Position numbers and translations under genes: made by a program. Shown here piece by piece: positions 32,963-44,349 of a DNA stretch of 64,000 bases. The stretch is taken from positions 53,040,951 to 53,104,950 of the forward strand of contig NC_053138.1 of assembly GCF_016808335.1 (NCBI RefSeq). The letters run 5' to 3'. The notes under the pieces were generated by a model that was not told the DNA's origin, made no database searches, and saw only the letters and a program-made list of their open reading frames with translations. The stretch is from Panicum virgatum (lineage: Eukaryota > Streptophyta > Magnoliopsida > Poales > Poaceae). The first letter of the stretch is position 1; the number at the start of each line of letters is the position of its first letter.

Positions 32963-33157
32963 TTTTTCCAATCAAAAAAAATATTTTCATATAATAATAT
33001 TGCATCATTTGTACAATATATATAATATATAATTATAGTAGCAGAATTCAACCATATGAGCTCATACATCGAGATTAAACAAAAGAGTCCATACAATCAC
33101 CTCTCAGCCTTCTCTGTATGATGTTGATGTGCAATACAAAAGAAGCAAATGGCCGTT

Positions 33158-33211
33158 CAAAGCACAAATCTATTTTACAGGCTACAAAGCACAAATCTAT
33201 TTTACAGGCTA
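33158..33211 (+). repeat. 27-bp tandem duplication
   Basis: Two perfect copies of a 27-bp unit beginning caaagcacaaatctatttta, back to back. A separate direct repeat of gtgctttccatgggactgat occurs at 33453 and 33517. Confidence 0.9.
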
Positions 33212-34244
33212 CAAATGGATGTTTTTAAATGACAATCAAATCTACGTGACTACTAAGTTCATGCATTCCACACAGATCCTAGTATCAGTACTTGCAAAAA
33301 AGACTTTTGTGTGCACCTTGTCAGCAAGCATCTCTGATGCAGCATCTTCACCTCCTCAGAAGCCATACACTAGCAGATTAACCGACAAAGCACTCCGCAT
33401 TTCGGCTAGAGCTTCACATATAATAAACCAGCCCTTTATTAGATCCAACCTTAGTGCTTTCCATGGGACTGATCAAAATGAAAAGGTATAAGCTGCTACA
33501 TTATGTAGCTGCTCTTAGTGCTTTCCATGGGACTGATCATATATCAGGAACTCGAAAGATGCATCTACTGATTTCGATGTACAAGTTGCACCACAAAAAT
33601 TTTGAACATGGTACCTCGACATAGAATAGAGAATCTAAATTGAATCTATCCAGCCAAAAAAATTTGATAACAGTAAATATATATTTTCTGAACAATATTG
33701 AGAACAGGGTAATGCTGGAACAAATAAAGAGAGGAACAAACCTCTGCATTTCTGGTCGACAGAACATTATTTGGCCCATGAAACTTGCACATCTCCGCTG
33801 CTATGCATCATATTCTTTCATCTCCCCTCTTTTTCCAGATGACATACGAACAGTTCTCCATATCATCCTCTTCTCTATGCTTTAACCCTAAAAATTTCCA
33901 GTGTTATGTTAGCCTCCAACACCCTGGGTAATTCATCATTAAAATAGAGAAATGCTAGACGACTCACCTTGGCCTATTAAATGGAGAAGGGCTGGAATGC
34001 CTGGCAGCCTGATCATCCATCAGACCAAATTGAGAAGGCAAACAAAAAAGTTTTCTTTACAAAATATGCCTAAAGATGAGATTACAAGGTTCTCTAGACA
34101 CCAAACCAAGGTTACGTGTATTAGACTGAAATAAGAGAAATATTTTAGCCAGCTGAATCACAATCTTTGTTAATCGGAAATTCACAACTTAAGGTAGTGC
34201 CCCCAAACCTAGCACTCGTGATTTGGTGTACGCTTAAGGTAGTG

Positions 34245-35701
34245 CCCCCGGCGGTCGTATTGTTGTACGCTTCTAGAGGGGCATTAGGGTTGTAGGTGAC
34301 ATCGGATGTCGCCTTCCCCATGTGGGCCAAAGCCCACGCCTTGATCGGGGGGCAAGGCTCGCCTCCATGTGACGACGACTGCAAAAAAGGAAGATGATTA
34401 CAAATTCTGTACGGTTGAGCATTAAAATGAAGAAATGAATTCACGTACCCATCTGGCCACGTACTGTCGTAGGTGACTGTTGCCCTGATGGTGCGGTGCA
34501 CCTGGCATCATCAAACGCCGCTGCCGGCAAGACTCGTGCATCTCCACCCAACCTTCCGCATACCACCTATCGATTATCATGTCCCAGCACTGATCATTCC
34601 CGGCTAACCACCAAGGAATCAGCTGCACGTCAAACATGACATATAAGAAGATGAACTGTAGCATACTTCATTTTAGCAAGAAGTCAATTTTAATAATATT
34701 GTACATTTACCATCATATATTGTTCCCGAGTCAGCCTGAGGTTTCACACGGCCCCTTTGTTGGTCTTCACTTTTTCAATGCGACGTTTGTAATCACAATT
34801 GGCCTGGATGCGTGCCTCGTAGAGCATATCCGCCACCAGCTTGTGACAGGCCGTGTTTGCCACCTCGCGCGCCACGGTCATCATTCCCTCCTCGCACCTG
34901 TAGAAATCATGCACATGATGATGAACGAAGCCATTATATCAAGAATGTCCAATTAATGATATGTATTGACAATTATAGTGCATACAGAACTTACCCACAG
35001 TTCCTGCAACACCCGCTCTGCCTTGCTCGCAAAGCACCTGCCTTCCCGGTCCGGTCTATCGATGGCTTGGATGTAGTGCTCCCAAGCTGAAGACGGCCGT
35101 CAATCTCGATGCATCCAGGGTAGTGGTCCTTGCAAAGCAAGCCCAGAATGCCATTAGGGATGCGTTTGTGAACACCTAGAACGACGATTACAAAGTTCCT
35201 GCCAAAAATATTTGTGTAAAATTGGAATTGAAATATGCAAGTACGAAACGTAATGAAATCGGCTAAAGTTACTAAACTTTTACCGTCCGACCGAATAATC
35301 GGCCGTTGCTCGAGCGGTATAGGTCGGTTCGGGAGACGAGCAGGGCCTCGCATCCAGATGGCAGGTATGTCTCCCTGGTCGTCGTCCTCCTCACTAGAGG
35401 CCTCCTCCTGGTCCGGCCCGTCCTCCTGGCCCTCCTCCTCCGGCTCCTCCTGCTGCTGCTGCAGCGGCTCCTCCTCCTCAGGCGAGGGTGACCTCGCGCG
35501 AGGCCCCCTCGTCCTCCTGCTGCTCCTCCTCGTCGTCCGTGACGTGCCAGCATCCTCAGCTGGTGGAGGCACCGACGAACTTGCCTCACCCCTCCTCCTC
35601 CTCGTCCTCCCTCCAGCTGTCTGGGAGGACTCACCTGTCCCAGCAACTCTGCGCAGCACGGCCTCCTACGACTGCATCATACCTCCGCCGTGCCCCACCA
35701 T
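34245..35701 (-). pseudogene. Second ORF of element B (Transposase_24-type), truncated
   Basis: The ATG at 35701 (MVGHGGGMMQS, then an early stop) aligns with the start of the same gene in element C. A low-complexity basic/acidic region follows (SPSPEEEEPLQQQQEEPEEE). Then come exon-like blocks: NFVIVVLGVHKRIPNGILGL with LCKDHYPG; VADMLYEARIQANCDYKRRI; WWLAGNDQCWDMIIDRWYAE and MPGAPHHQGNSHLRQYVARW; GGEPCPPIKAWALAHMGKAT and SDVTYNPNAPLEAYNN. Those are hallmarks of the plant En/Spm-associated Transposase_24 family, a putative DNA-binding partner of TNP2. After EAYNNT the sequence departs from the family and contains a local duplication of ttaaggtagtgccccc (34193 and 34233). Confidence 0.8.
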
Positions 35702-35890
35702 CTATCACCTGAAATTAAAAGGGGCAAACCAATCAGAACATGTATTAGAAATTAATTAATGCAAGTAGTAAAAAAATAAACATAATCCGAACATGTATTA
35801 CAAATTAATTGTTGCAAGTAGTAAAAAACAAACATAATTAGAACAAGTGGCCGCCTGATATAATTGTTGCAAATACGGATCTTACATGTA

Positions 35891-38800
35891 TTAGAAATAC
35901 TCTTCAAGATCGGGATTAGCTGGATCGTAAGTCTCATCATCGCTAACACCTCCATCGATATCATCAATGGCGTGCTCCAAAGGAGGAATGCTTTCATCAT
36001 CACTGTCATTGCCTAAATGTAATCGCTCAAGTAATTCCAAGTCCTTCGCATTATGAACCTCATCCCCGGCATCCTCGTGAACAAAACTTTCATTGTCTAC
36101 TTCCATTCCGATTGCTTCGGTTAAATCTATTTGGAAACTCCCTTGTAGCCCATCTTCTTGAAAGAACTCTCCTGCATATGTGTTTGAGTCTATGTTGTAA
36201 TCTTTATTGTTCGGGACAGGTAGTTTACCGTGAGGGGACACCTTATACACAGCATCCCAACCCTTGAGACGATTTTCGGTTTGGCACGGGTATGACAGAT
36301 AATAAACTTGTGTCGCCTGTTGAGCTACAACATACACATCGTCTCCTGGGTACACGGATGACCTTTGAATTTCGACTAGCCCAATATTCGGGGTACATCT
36401 CACAGCTTGAAGATCAAACCAATGACATTTGAATATGACAGGTTTCAGAGGTACGGACCCATGAAATGACAGTTCGTATATTTCTTCAAGTGTTCCGTAG
36501 TACTCGAGCCCATCGTCTCCTGGCGTAAAAACTCCGGTATTTGTTGTTCTTCGATTGGGCCGAATCTGCTCGTGCTTTGTTGTGTGAAAGTGATATCCAT
36601 TTACGTCATAAGCTCCAAATGACTTGACCCTATAGGCACAGCCATTGGCAACCTGCCGCAACTCGGCACTCATAGACGCATTGTTTTGTGCCTGCAAGTT
36701 CGTCATATTATTTGCACGTACAAGCAACTTGTCATGCCATATACTACAAATGAGCTGAATTGGACATTACCTTCTATTTGAACCAAGAAATGAAATCAGG
36801 CCTTCCATTTCCCGCGCCCTGTCTAGGTAGGGTCTCAGTTTCATGGAGGCTAGGCACCCTTGATCGATGCCAGAATTCCATATGAAATTCTCTGTACAAA
36901 AGACGAACGATAGGGTTGGATGAAGAAAAGGGAAACGACTTGAGAACTAAATGAACGCTAAGAACTTACTCTATGTAAGGCAAAACTTTGGAAAGGTTGG
37001 TCAACACATATAGCATGATAGCACGCCACTCTTGAATATCCAAGGTCTTGATGGTTGCAGCACTTGCACTTCCGAGTTGGCCTCGGAAAAGGCTCAGGGT
37101 GGAGTTAGATTCCACAGTATTGTAACGAGGGAGTGGATTGTGGACGCTAGGAAGGTTGTCAGCATAGTATTTTGATGTGAAGTTTGATACCTCCTCCAGA
37201 ATATATGCCTCTGCGATGCAAGCTTCAATTTTACATTTATTTTTACATTTAGTTCTAAGTATCTTTTGACATCTCTCAATTGAATAGCACCAATGGTGCT
37301 GCACGAGCCCACCCATTCGTGCCTCGTACAATAGGTGCAAAATCATATGCTGCATCGGATTGAAGAAGCTGGGTGGAAAAAATCTTCTCTAGCTTACAGA
37401 GCAACTCATGCGCCATTCTTTCCATTTCTTCAACTACTTTTAGAAATAACTCCTTAGCACAAAGCTGGCGGAAGAAAAATCTCAACTCTGCCAGCACTTG
37501 CCAGATTTGATCAGGGAGGTAGCCTCGAACCATAACTGGAAGTAGCCGCTCGATCCATATATGGTAGTCATGACTCTTGAGCCCGTTGATTCGCATAGTG
37601 GTCAAGTTCACTCCCCTCCTCAGATTCGCCACATACCCATCAGGAAACATCAAGGTTTGGAACCATTCTAGGACTTCTCTCCTCTAGGGTCTCATCAGAA
37701 CGAAATCGGCCTTAGGCTTTCTCCACGCCTTGCCTGATCCGGGAGGTCTCATTTCTAGCTTTGGTCTATCGCATAACGTTGCCTGATCCACTCTGGCCTT
37801 AACATTATTCTTTTGTCTTATCTAAAATGTCCATGATTGTTCCGAACAATGCCTCGCCGACATTCTTTTCGGAGTGCATCATATCAATGTTATGTGGAAG
37901 AAGAAGGTCAGCCATATAGGGGAGCCTCCACAAGCCCGACTTCTGCGCCCAAGCATGTTGCTCACCATATCCCACAAAACCCCCACCTTCAACATTGATC
38001 ACGAGACCATCTAATTGAGCATGAAAGTCGGCACCCGTCATCATCTGTGGTGGATGGTTTTTAACATCAACACCTTTCGTAAAGTTCTTCTTATCTCGTT
38101 TGAATGGATGGTCAAGAGGTAGGAATTGTCGATGTTTGTCGAACAAAGAATACTTGCAACCCTTCCGCAACCAAATGAACATCAATGCTGCCTTGCATAT
38201 TGGACAAGGGAACTTCCTGTGGACACACCAGCCACAGAATATCCCATACGCTGGCAAGTCATGCAGGGAATAGTGGTACCAAATATACATTCTGAAGTTT
38301 GTCTTTGTAGCTTGATCGTATGTCCAAACCCCATCGTCCCAAGCACGGAGCAAATCGTCAATCAGGGGCTCCACGTACACACTCATATTATTTCCAGGGT
38401 GTCAAGGAATTATCAACAACAAGAATATGTTCTATTGTTGAAAAATAACGCCAGGTAGGAGATTCAGTGGGATAACGAACATGGGCCAACAAGTGTAAGA
38501 GGCAGCCGACATTCCATAGGGATTGAAGCCATCTGTCGCCAGCGCAACACGTGCATTACGAGCCTCCAAAGCTTTGTGATGGTGAATCCCATCGAAATGG
38601 GTCCATGATTGAGCATCGAATGGATGCACAAGCTTATCAGGATTGTAACGAGTTCCCATTTTGTGCCATGTCATCTGCTTCGCGGATTCCTTGGTCATGA
38701 ACAGACGTTGGATCCTTGGTATGGGCGGCAGGTACCGTAGGACTTTCACGGGGACCGCGAGCTGCCTCTTCTGACCATCACCAGAGTCTACCTCCACGAA

Positions 38801-39483
38801 CCTAGAGGATTCGCGCTTTGGACAGTACTTTGCTTCAGCGTGTTCTTTCCTAAATAAGATGCATCCCATGGGACAGACATGTATCTATTCATATGGCATC
38901 TTCAGTGCACGAAGGAGTTTCTGTTCCTCATACATGCTCTTTGGAAGAATGTGCCCTTCTGGAAGCATGCTGCCAATAACTTGTAACATAACATCAAAGG
39001 CGTCTCGACTCAAGGTAAACTGGGACTTCATGGCCATTAGGCGGCCAATGGCATCCAGCTGTGAAACCTTGGTATGACTGTGAAGGGGTTGATGAGCTTC
39101 AGCCAACATATCATAGTACGCCTTCGCGGTTGCCTCTGGCTCCTCCTCCTCCCTACGTCCTTCATCAAAGTGTGCTTCATGAAAGTCATCTAACATGTCC
39201 GCAACCCCGACATCAGCGTCATGTTCTTCAATGCGTTGCCTAACGACCTCGTCTCGGCTTTGCCATGGTAGGTCCACCGGGTGCAGTCTCTCGTAAATCT
39301 ATAATTGCAAAGATGATTCATCATGACTTCGCGTGTTTGTTGACGCATGTTTCCACATTTGTTGCACGGACACCAGGTGGTATTGCCTCTTTTGAGCTTT
39401 GCAAATGTTCCATCTAAGAAAGCCTCGGTCTTGTCAATCCACTCCCGGGGCAACTGACCCCCACATTTCCATCCAGTATACAT
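35891..39483 (-). pseudogene. TNP2-like transposase of element B, broken
   Basis: The whole transposase is recognisable in order from MYTGWKCGGQLPREWIDKTE at 39483 to NPDLEEYF at 35891. The N-terminal zinc-binding domain has WCPCNKCGN. The TNP2 core has PRIQRLFMTKESAKQMTWHK, ATDGFNPYG, HDLPAYG and FPCPICK. Then come RINGLKSHDYHIWIERLLPV (DUF4218-type) and FKCHWFDLQ with PGDDVYVVAQQATQVYYL (DUF4216-type). Damage includes a frameshift after WTYHG (about 39265), in-frame TAG after MPYE (38885) and after VIFQQ (38432), shifts and stops at 37805-37655, and a broken stretch at 36730-36965. It is closer to element C than to element D. Confidence 0.9.
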
Positions 39484-39649
39484 CTACGCACGGTCATCCA
39501 TCCTCTATCATATCAATGAGAAATATAATATAAAAGATCATCCTTGCATCTACACGATGTCTACCATTTCTAATAGGTTAAGATAGGTTCTAGTCCCACC
39601 CGAGAGGATGTGTAGCTGGGGTTGGTTCTCATGCTCTACACCGATCCGA

Positions 39650-39905
39650 GGCAGAATTTCGGCAACACCTCCTCGTTGTTCTCCAAATACACGTCCCGAA
39701 AAAGGAGATTGTGTATCCGGAGAACAACGAGGAGATGATGTCGAGACTCTATCTCGGATCGGCGTAGACCATGAGAACTAACCCCATCTACGCACCCTAT
39801 CGGGCTGTCCAAAAAACATGGACAATTCGAAACAGATACAATCATACATATGCAAAGATCTACATATTTCCAATTGTATCTCCTTCGAACGGGAGACGCC
39901 TAACT
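39650..39905 (-). repeat. Conserved hairpin module, element B
   Basis: Inverted repeat ggcagaatttcggcaac plus ctcgttgttctccaaatacac against gtgtatccggagaacaacga plus gatgtcgagactctatctc, spacer about 17 bp. Conserved flanks follow: gtagaccatgagaacta, gctgtccaaaaaacatgg, gaacgggagacgcctaact. It lies about 170 bp upstream of the TNP2 start. Confidence 0.85.
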
Positions 39906-40136
39906 CGTTTACGTCCTATATGAACATGAGACTGAATGAGGGGCAGCTTGCACGTCCTCACCTAGAGCTCGAAGGCGGGAGAGTCGATGTCGCGTGTGTC
40001 GGTACCGACGCCTTGACGACGGTGTCCAATAAACTCCCCTGCCAAAACCAAGACAAAGTGTTGCCACTTCAAGTTTCCAAACCCTGCAAGAAAAACACGC
40101 TCTAAACTAGAGTTCCTGCACATACACACCTATGCG

Positions 40137-40720
40137 ATGACAGCCAGTCCGGCCAGTATGGGGCGGCGGGTGCCGAGTCGCCAGCTCACGGCTGGCCGGG
40201 ACGCAGGCTCCAAAACACCACGGCGGGACAGCTTGTTCGGGGCACCGGCTCAAGGCCCCCCGGGCACGGCCATGGCCGGGCACGGGCACAGGCACGGCGA
40301 AACGGCGGCTCGGCGAGGCGAGCGCACGGTGCACGCGGCGGCACGGCGCGCGCGGCGGAACGGCAAGGCGGCGGCTCGGCGAGGCGGCACGGCAAGGTAG
40401 CGACACGGCGCCACGGCGAGGCGACTTGGCGTGGTAGCAGCTCGGCGAGGCGGCGACAGGGTGAGCGTGGCGGTTCGGTGAGGTGGCACGGCGAGGAGGC
40501 TCGGCGAGGCGGCGGCACGGCAAGACGCCGCCACGGTGCGTGCGTCGGATCGGCGAGGCAGCAGCACGGTGATGCGGTGTTCGGCGAGGTGGCACGGCTA
40601 GGCGGCAGATCGGCGAGGCGGCGGCACGACGAGGCAAGGCGGCGGCAAGGCGAGGAGGCGGCTTGTCGAGAAAAGTGTGTGTGCAAGGGGCCGGGGTGAG
40701 AGCCGTTGCGGCTAAGTGTG
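40137..40720 (-). other. GC-rich leader of element B
   Basis: A block built of degenerate ggcgaggcggcgg(c)acggc units, directly inside the inner repeats. Long alanine/arginine-rich frames on both strands reflect this composition. Confidence 0.65.
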
Positions 40721-40726
40721 GGCCGC

Positions 40727-40853
40727 CCTTTTGCCGTGTGCCCAGATCCAGGGCACACGGCAAATAACATCTTTGCCGTGTGCCCCGATCCAAGGCACAC
40801 GACAAAGAGACAGTTTGCCATGTGCCACGATCCAAGGCACACGGCAAACAAGT
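40727..40853. repeat. Inner subterminal repeats, element B
   Basis: Three head-to-head pairs of TTTGCCGTGTGCC and GGCACACGGCAAA (one with a TTTGCCATG variant). Confidence 0.9.
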
Positions 40854-40859
40854 TTCTGC

Positions 40860-41825
40860 TAAATTTAAATTTCACCCAACTAATTCAATTTCAAAAATTG
40901 TTTTATCAAATTAAATTGAATGACCAATCAAAAAACATTGCCAAATACAGTAAACAACTCAGGTTTTATGATACTAACAAAAAAAACTATTATTTCATGT
41001 GTTTCCATATCGTGTTTAAACAAATTGTATCAAACAAATCGTTGCCATATCGTGTTTAAACAAATTTGATTTAACAAAATTTACTGTTTTTGTCTCCCAA
41101 AGTGCATAAACATTATGATTTTGATGATTCTTTGAGAAAAAAACATTATTTCATGTGGTTATAGCTCAATTTCAATGTATGTTGACATGATATGGTTTAA
41201 CTGTAAAAAAAATGAAAATTAATAAATGGATCTGAAAAAATCCCAAATTTTGCAATCAAGAATCTAAGTACGATATTACATATATAAAATTTTTGGAATT
41301 GAAAAATGGATTGGACCATCACTCTGGCTCAAAATATGAAAGATTTCTTCTCGAGTTCACGAATCTTCTTCGGATATGCTTCTATTACTAAGGACCATAC
41401 GTCTAACATTTGTGAAACCTACTCAATTTTTTACCATAGCATAAGCATAGGAAATTATTGAATCATGAAAATTTTTAGAATTTTTAGACCTCATATGCTA
41501 TTTATAAAATTTTAAAATGGTCCAGCCTCATGTTACCGGGCATGGTTCGAGGAAAAGGATTCTCGATATTGCATCCGATTTCATGGATACGACCTCGGAA
41601 TGGACTCAACGACATGAATTTGATTTTTGGATGAATTTTACTACATTTGTCAAATCAGTTCCATTTCAAATTGTACTTAATTCTAAGAAATGTGTTTAAT
41701 GAAATTAAATGACTAAATATAGCAAATAGATTTTAAAAAATACCAGATGTTAATATCATGTCCCATATAAAATATATGTATTCCTGAAAAATTTGGGAGT
41801 GATAATTTAATTTTTTCTCCAATAC
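40860..41825. other. AT-rich spacer between inner and outer repeats of element B
   Basis: About 970 bp of AT-rich DNA without a gene. A similar spacer (aatgtat, tttcatgtggttatagc-like text) separates the two repeat clusters in elements A and C. Confidence 0.7.
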
Positions 41826-42178
41826 TTTGCCGTGTGCTTAGGCTCTGGCACTCGGCAAACAAAAAAACCCACGGCACACGGCAAAACTGGCGACCCGTTA
41901 CAGTTTCAAAAAATTTGCCGTGTGCCAAATGTTTGCCATGTGTTTTGTCCGTTGGCACACGGCAAAGACGTGAACCCGTTACGGTTTGAAAACTTTTGCC
42001 GTGTGGTTATTGTTTGTCGTGTGTCTCGTTCTGCTGCACACGGCAAAAGAGTCCTTTGTCGTGTGCCTGTTGTTTGCCGGGAGCTTCATTTGAGGCACAC
42101 GGCTAAAGGGTCATTTGCTGTGTGCCTGAGTTTTGGCTCACGGCAAATAATTGGGCACATGGCAAATATTAAGTTTCC
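41826..42178. repeat. Outer subterminal repeats, element B
   Basis: Six or more copies of TTTGCCGTGTGCC-type motifs in both orientations, ending a few bases before the terminus at 42184. Confidence 0.9.
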
Positions 42179-42514
42179 ATAGTGAAACATTCTTGAATAA
42201 ACCAAATCTCTTGTGCTGACATATGTGAGCTTCCAAGGAGATGATCTAGAATACTAATGAACATGAGGAGACTTAATTACATTAGCTGCCTACACTATTT
42301 GCAACATAATCTGTACGGTTTACATTTTCTGTTGGCATATCAGAAAAAGAAACATAGCTGCTGCGATATGCCAAGCTTAACAAAAAGACAGTTGACGGTA
42401 AAAATGAGAAAAACACTATGATACCTGACAATCTGTAACGCTACCTTAGGTGTTTGACTATGATATGATACCATGTTAACAACCGATGTGGGTAAAATAA
42501 AATGGGAACATTAA

Positions 42515-43352
42515 TCTGAAACTACCGTGCAACACAGACTTGCAAAGAAGCTTGCCGTGAGGGGTCCGGTGGCCGGGGATGACGGCGGCGACGGCGCCAC
42601 CGATGGCGGAGAAGCCGATGATCTTGTGGAGCAGTCCGCGGGCGTTGCTGATCCTACTACAGCTGTTGTGGTCGCACGCCAGCTTCTTGATGAGGAGGAG
42701 GCCGAGGAGGTTGCACTCTTCGTCGGTGGCGTGGAGCAGTGACGACATGGACTCGATGGCACCGGGGACCCAGCGACGCGCGCCACGCAGCGGCGGCGCC
42801 GCTCCATCCGAGCATCTCCACGACGGCGGGCGATGTGCCGACATGGCGCAGTGCATCGTCCCCGAGCGACGAGGATGCCGACGCCGACGCGCTGCTCGTC
42901 GCGGGAGCCGCCGACGAGGAGCTCCTCGGCGAAGGAGACGAGGTCCATGCGGTGCGGAGGCCGTCAAAGATGCTCCGCTCAACGCAGCAGGAGTAGGCGT
43001 CGTAGAAGAAGCGGTGGAAGGCGACGAGCCCCATTGCGCCGGCGAGGCGGCACTCAGATCAAGGACAGCAGTGGCATTGTAGAAGATGAGGGGCTGGAGC
43101 TAGGCATGGTGGTCCAATGCAAGGTGGCTCTGCATACCATACGGCCATGGTGCCCAGCCACGGCCGCGGCCCCTCTTGCGATGCATAGCAGAATAATGCT
43201 CCAGAACAGCTCGATTGAGGAGTGCTCATCAGGAATCGGTCAGGTAGTAGCTTGCAGCGCATGCCGCACGGAGCGCCGCCTCCAGGTAGCAAATCTGCTG
43301 GCACAAGGCCAGCATAAATAGCTGGCCGTGGTACGTGGGGCCTCCTTCCCAA
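42515..43352 (-). pseudogene. ARM-repeat protein gene (BLE2-like), frameshifted fragment
   Basis: Conserved text is spread over three minus-strand frames: MGLVAFHRFFYDAYSCCVER and SIFDGLRTAW (43034 on), DLVSFAEELLVGGSRDEQRV and GVGILVA, ALRHVGTSPAVVEMLGW, then ESMSSLLHATDEECNLLGLL and LIKKLACDHNSCSRISNARG with LLHKIIGFSAIGG. The pattern HxxFYDAYxxCVER, SFAEELL and LIKKLAxDxxNCxxI...RGLLxKII resembles the plant BLE2-like ARM-repeat membrane-associated proteins. At least two or three frameshifts and a missing C-terminus make it a pseudogene. 43035-43352 probably holds more of it (ALFCYASQEG) in yet other frames. The family is from memory and should be checked. Confidence 0.6.
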
Positions 43353-43455
43353 CTAACTAGAGAGAAGGGGCCAGCCGACGAGGAGAGAGGGAAGACTAGA
43401 GAGCCCGTGTGACGTTCGTCCTAGAGCGAGCGAGAGAAGCCGCCTGCCGGAGAAG

Positions 43456-44070
43456 ATGGCGGAGGAGGCAGAGCGCTACTTCCTCATCCCCATCGTCGGT
43501 GCCCTTTCCGCGTTCAGTGAGGACGGCAAGCCTGTTGAGCCCGTGCGGTTCAAAGCCGTGCGCGATGCCAATGGGTACCACCTTCTCCACGGCGAGGGCT
43601 TGGACGATGGGGACGCGGCAGCTCTGGCGGCGCTACTCGGAGTCGAAGGACACGACGACTATGACGATAGCAACAGCGGTAGCGCTGCCACGGAGGTCGA
43701 CCTCGACAGCGGCAATGGGCCCCTCGCAGTCGCAGGCGACGAGGTCGTCGTCGTCCACACCGCAGAGGAGGAGGTCGAGGTCTACGCCGTGGAGGAAGCC
43801 AAGGTTCGCGCCGCCATCGACGAGGACACGGACCTCATGTAGGAGCTGCCACGCCGCAGGGGTGCGGCCTGGGTTCCAAGAGGCCGTGTCGCGCTCCTAG
43901 TCTACACGTTGTTGGCCTACCACCTCCTCGCCAGCGTCGTCGGCAGCGCGGTCTTCATCGACTTGTGCCGGTTTGTTCCCAGCCTGAGCGAGCTCTCATA
44001 CGGCATAGCCACAGCGTTCTGGATGTGGATCCTCGTCTGTATTTTTGCGATGCCGCAGCACCAGCCATAG
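43456..44070 (+). pseudogene. Small two-helix membrane protein gene with an in-frame TAG
   Basis: The ATG at 43456 opens MAEEAERYFLIPIVGALSAF and runs 128 codons through an acidic region to TAG at 43840-43842. The same frame continues for 75 codons as ELPRRRGAAWVPRGRVALLV and YTLLAYHLLASVVGSAVFI, then YGIATAFWMWILVCIFAM, ending at TAG 44068-44070. The post-stop part contains two clear transmembrane helices and codon use like the rest, so the stop interrupts a 203-residue protein (codon 129). It is divergently arranged to the ARM-repeat gene. No family is recognised. Confidence 0.65.
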
Positions 44071-44349
44071 TAGTAGCAATGTTTAAAATAGCGGTCTAAA
44101 CCATTTAGCGGTTGGTGTTTGTAAAGACTAAGAAAGGCTATAGCGGGTTATAGCCTAGGTAACCCATTTAGCAGTTCTATAAATACAAGTGTTGAGAGAT
44201 TAACGCCCCTAACCTTTATACCATCTTTCCAGCAGCTATACCAAAATAGTATGCTACCACTTCTTTGTGGACTCTATACCCACAGAATTTTTTTATTTTT
44301 AACCTTTTTTAATAATTTTTTAAGTTTAACCCATATTGGTTTTTATTTG

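Larger units (their letters stand above)
34245..42184 (-). mobile_element. Element B: decayed CACTA transposon, 3' end missing
   Basis: The 5' end is on the right: aagtttccatagtg ending at 42184, i.e. CACTATGGAAACTT inverted, one family with elements A and C. Reading leftward come outer repeats, AT-rich spacer, inner repeats, GC-rich leader, hairpin module, TNP2 and the second ORF. The second ORF loses similarity at about 34245, and no left terminus of this family is found, so the 3' end was deleted. Both genes carry stops and frameshifts. Confidence 0.88.

Noticed and set aside
35235..35759. Plus-strand serine-rich frame opposite the second ORF of element B
   Set aside because: Antisense shadow of the acidic, Glu/Arg-rich coding segment on the minus strand.
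40107..40875. Long Ala/Arg/Pro frames in the GC-rich leader of element B (similar at 59514-60336)
   Set aside because: Composition artefacts. They run from repeat arrays into the GC block with no recognisable domain.
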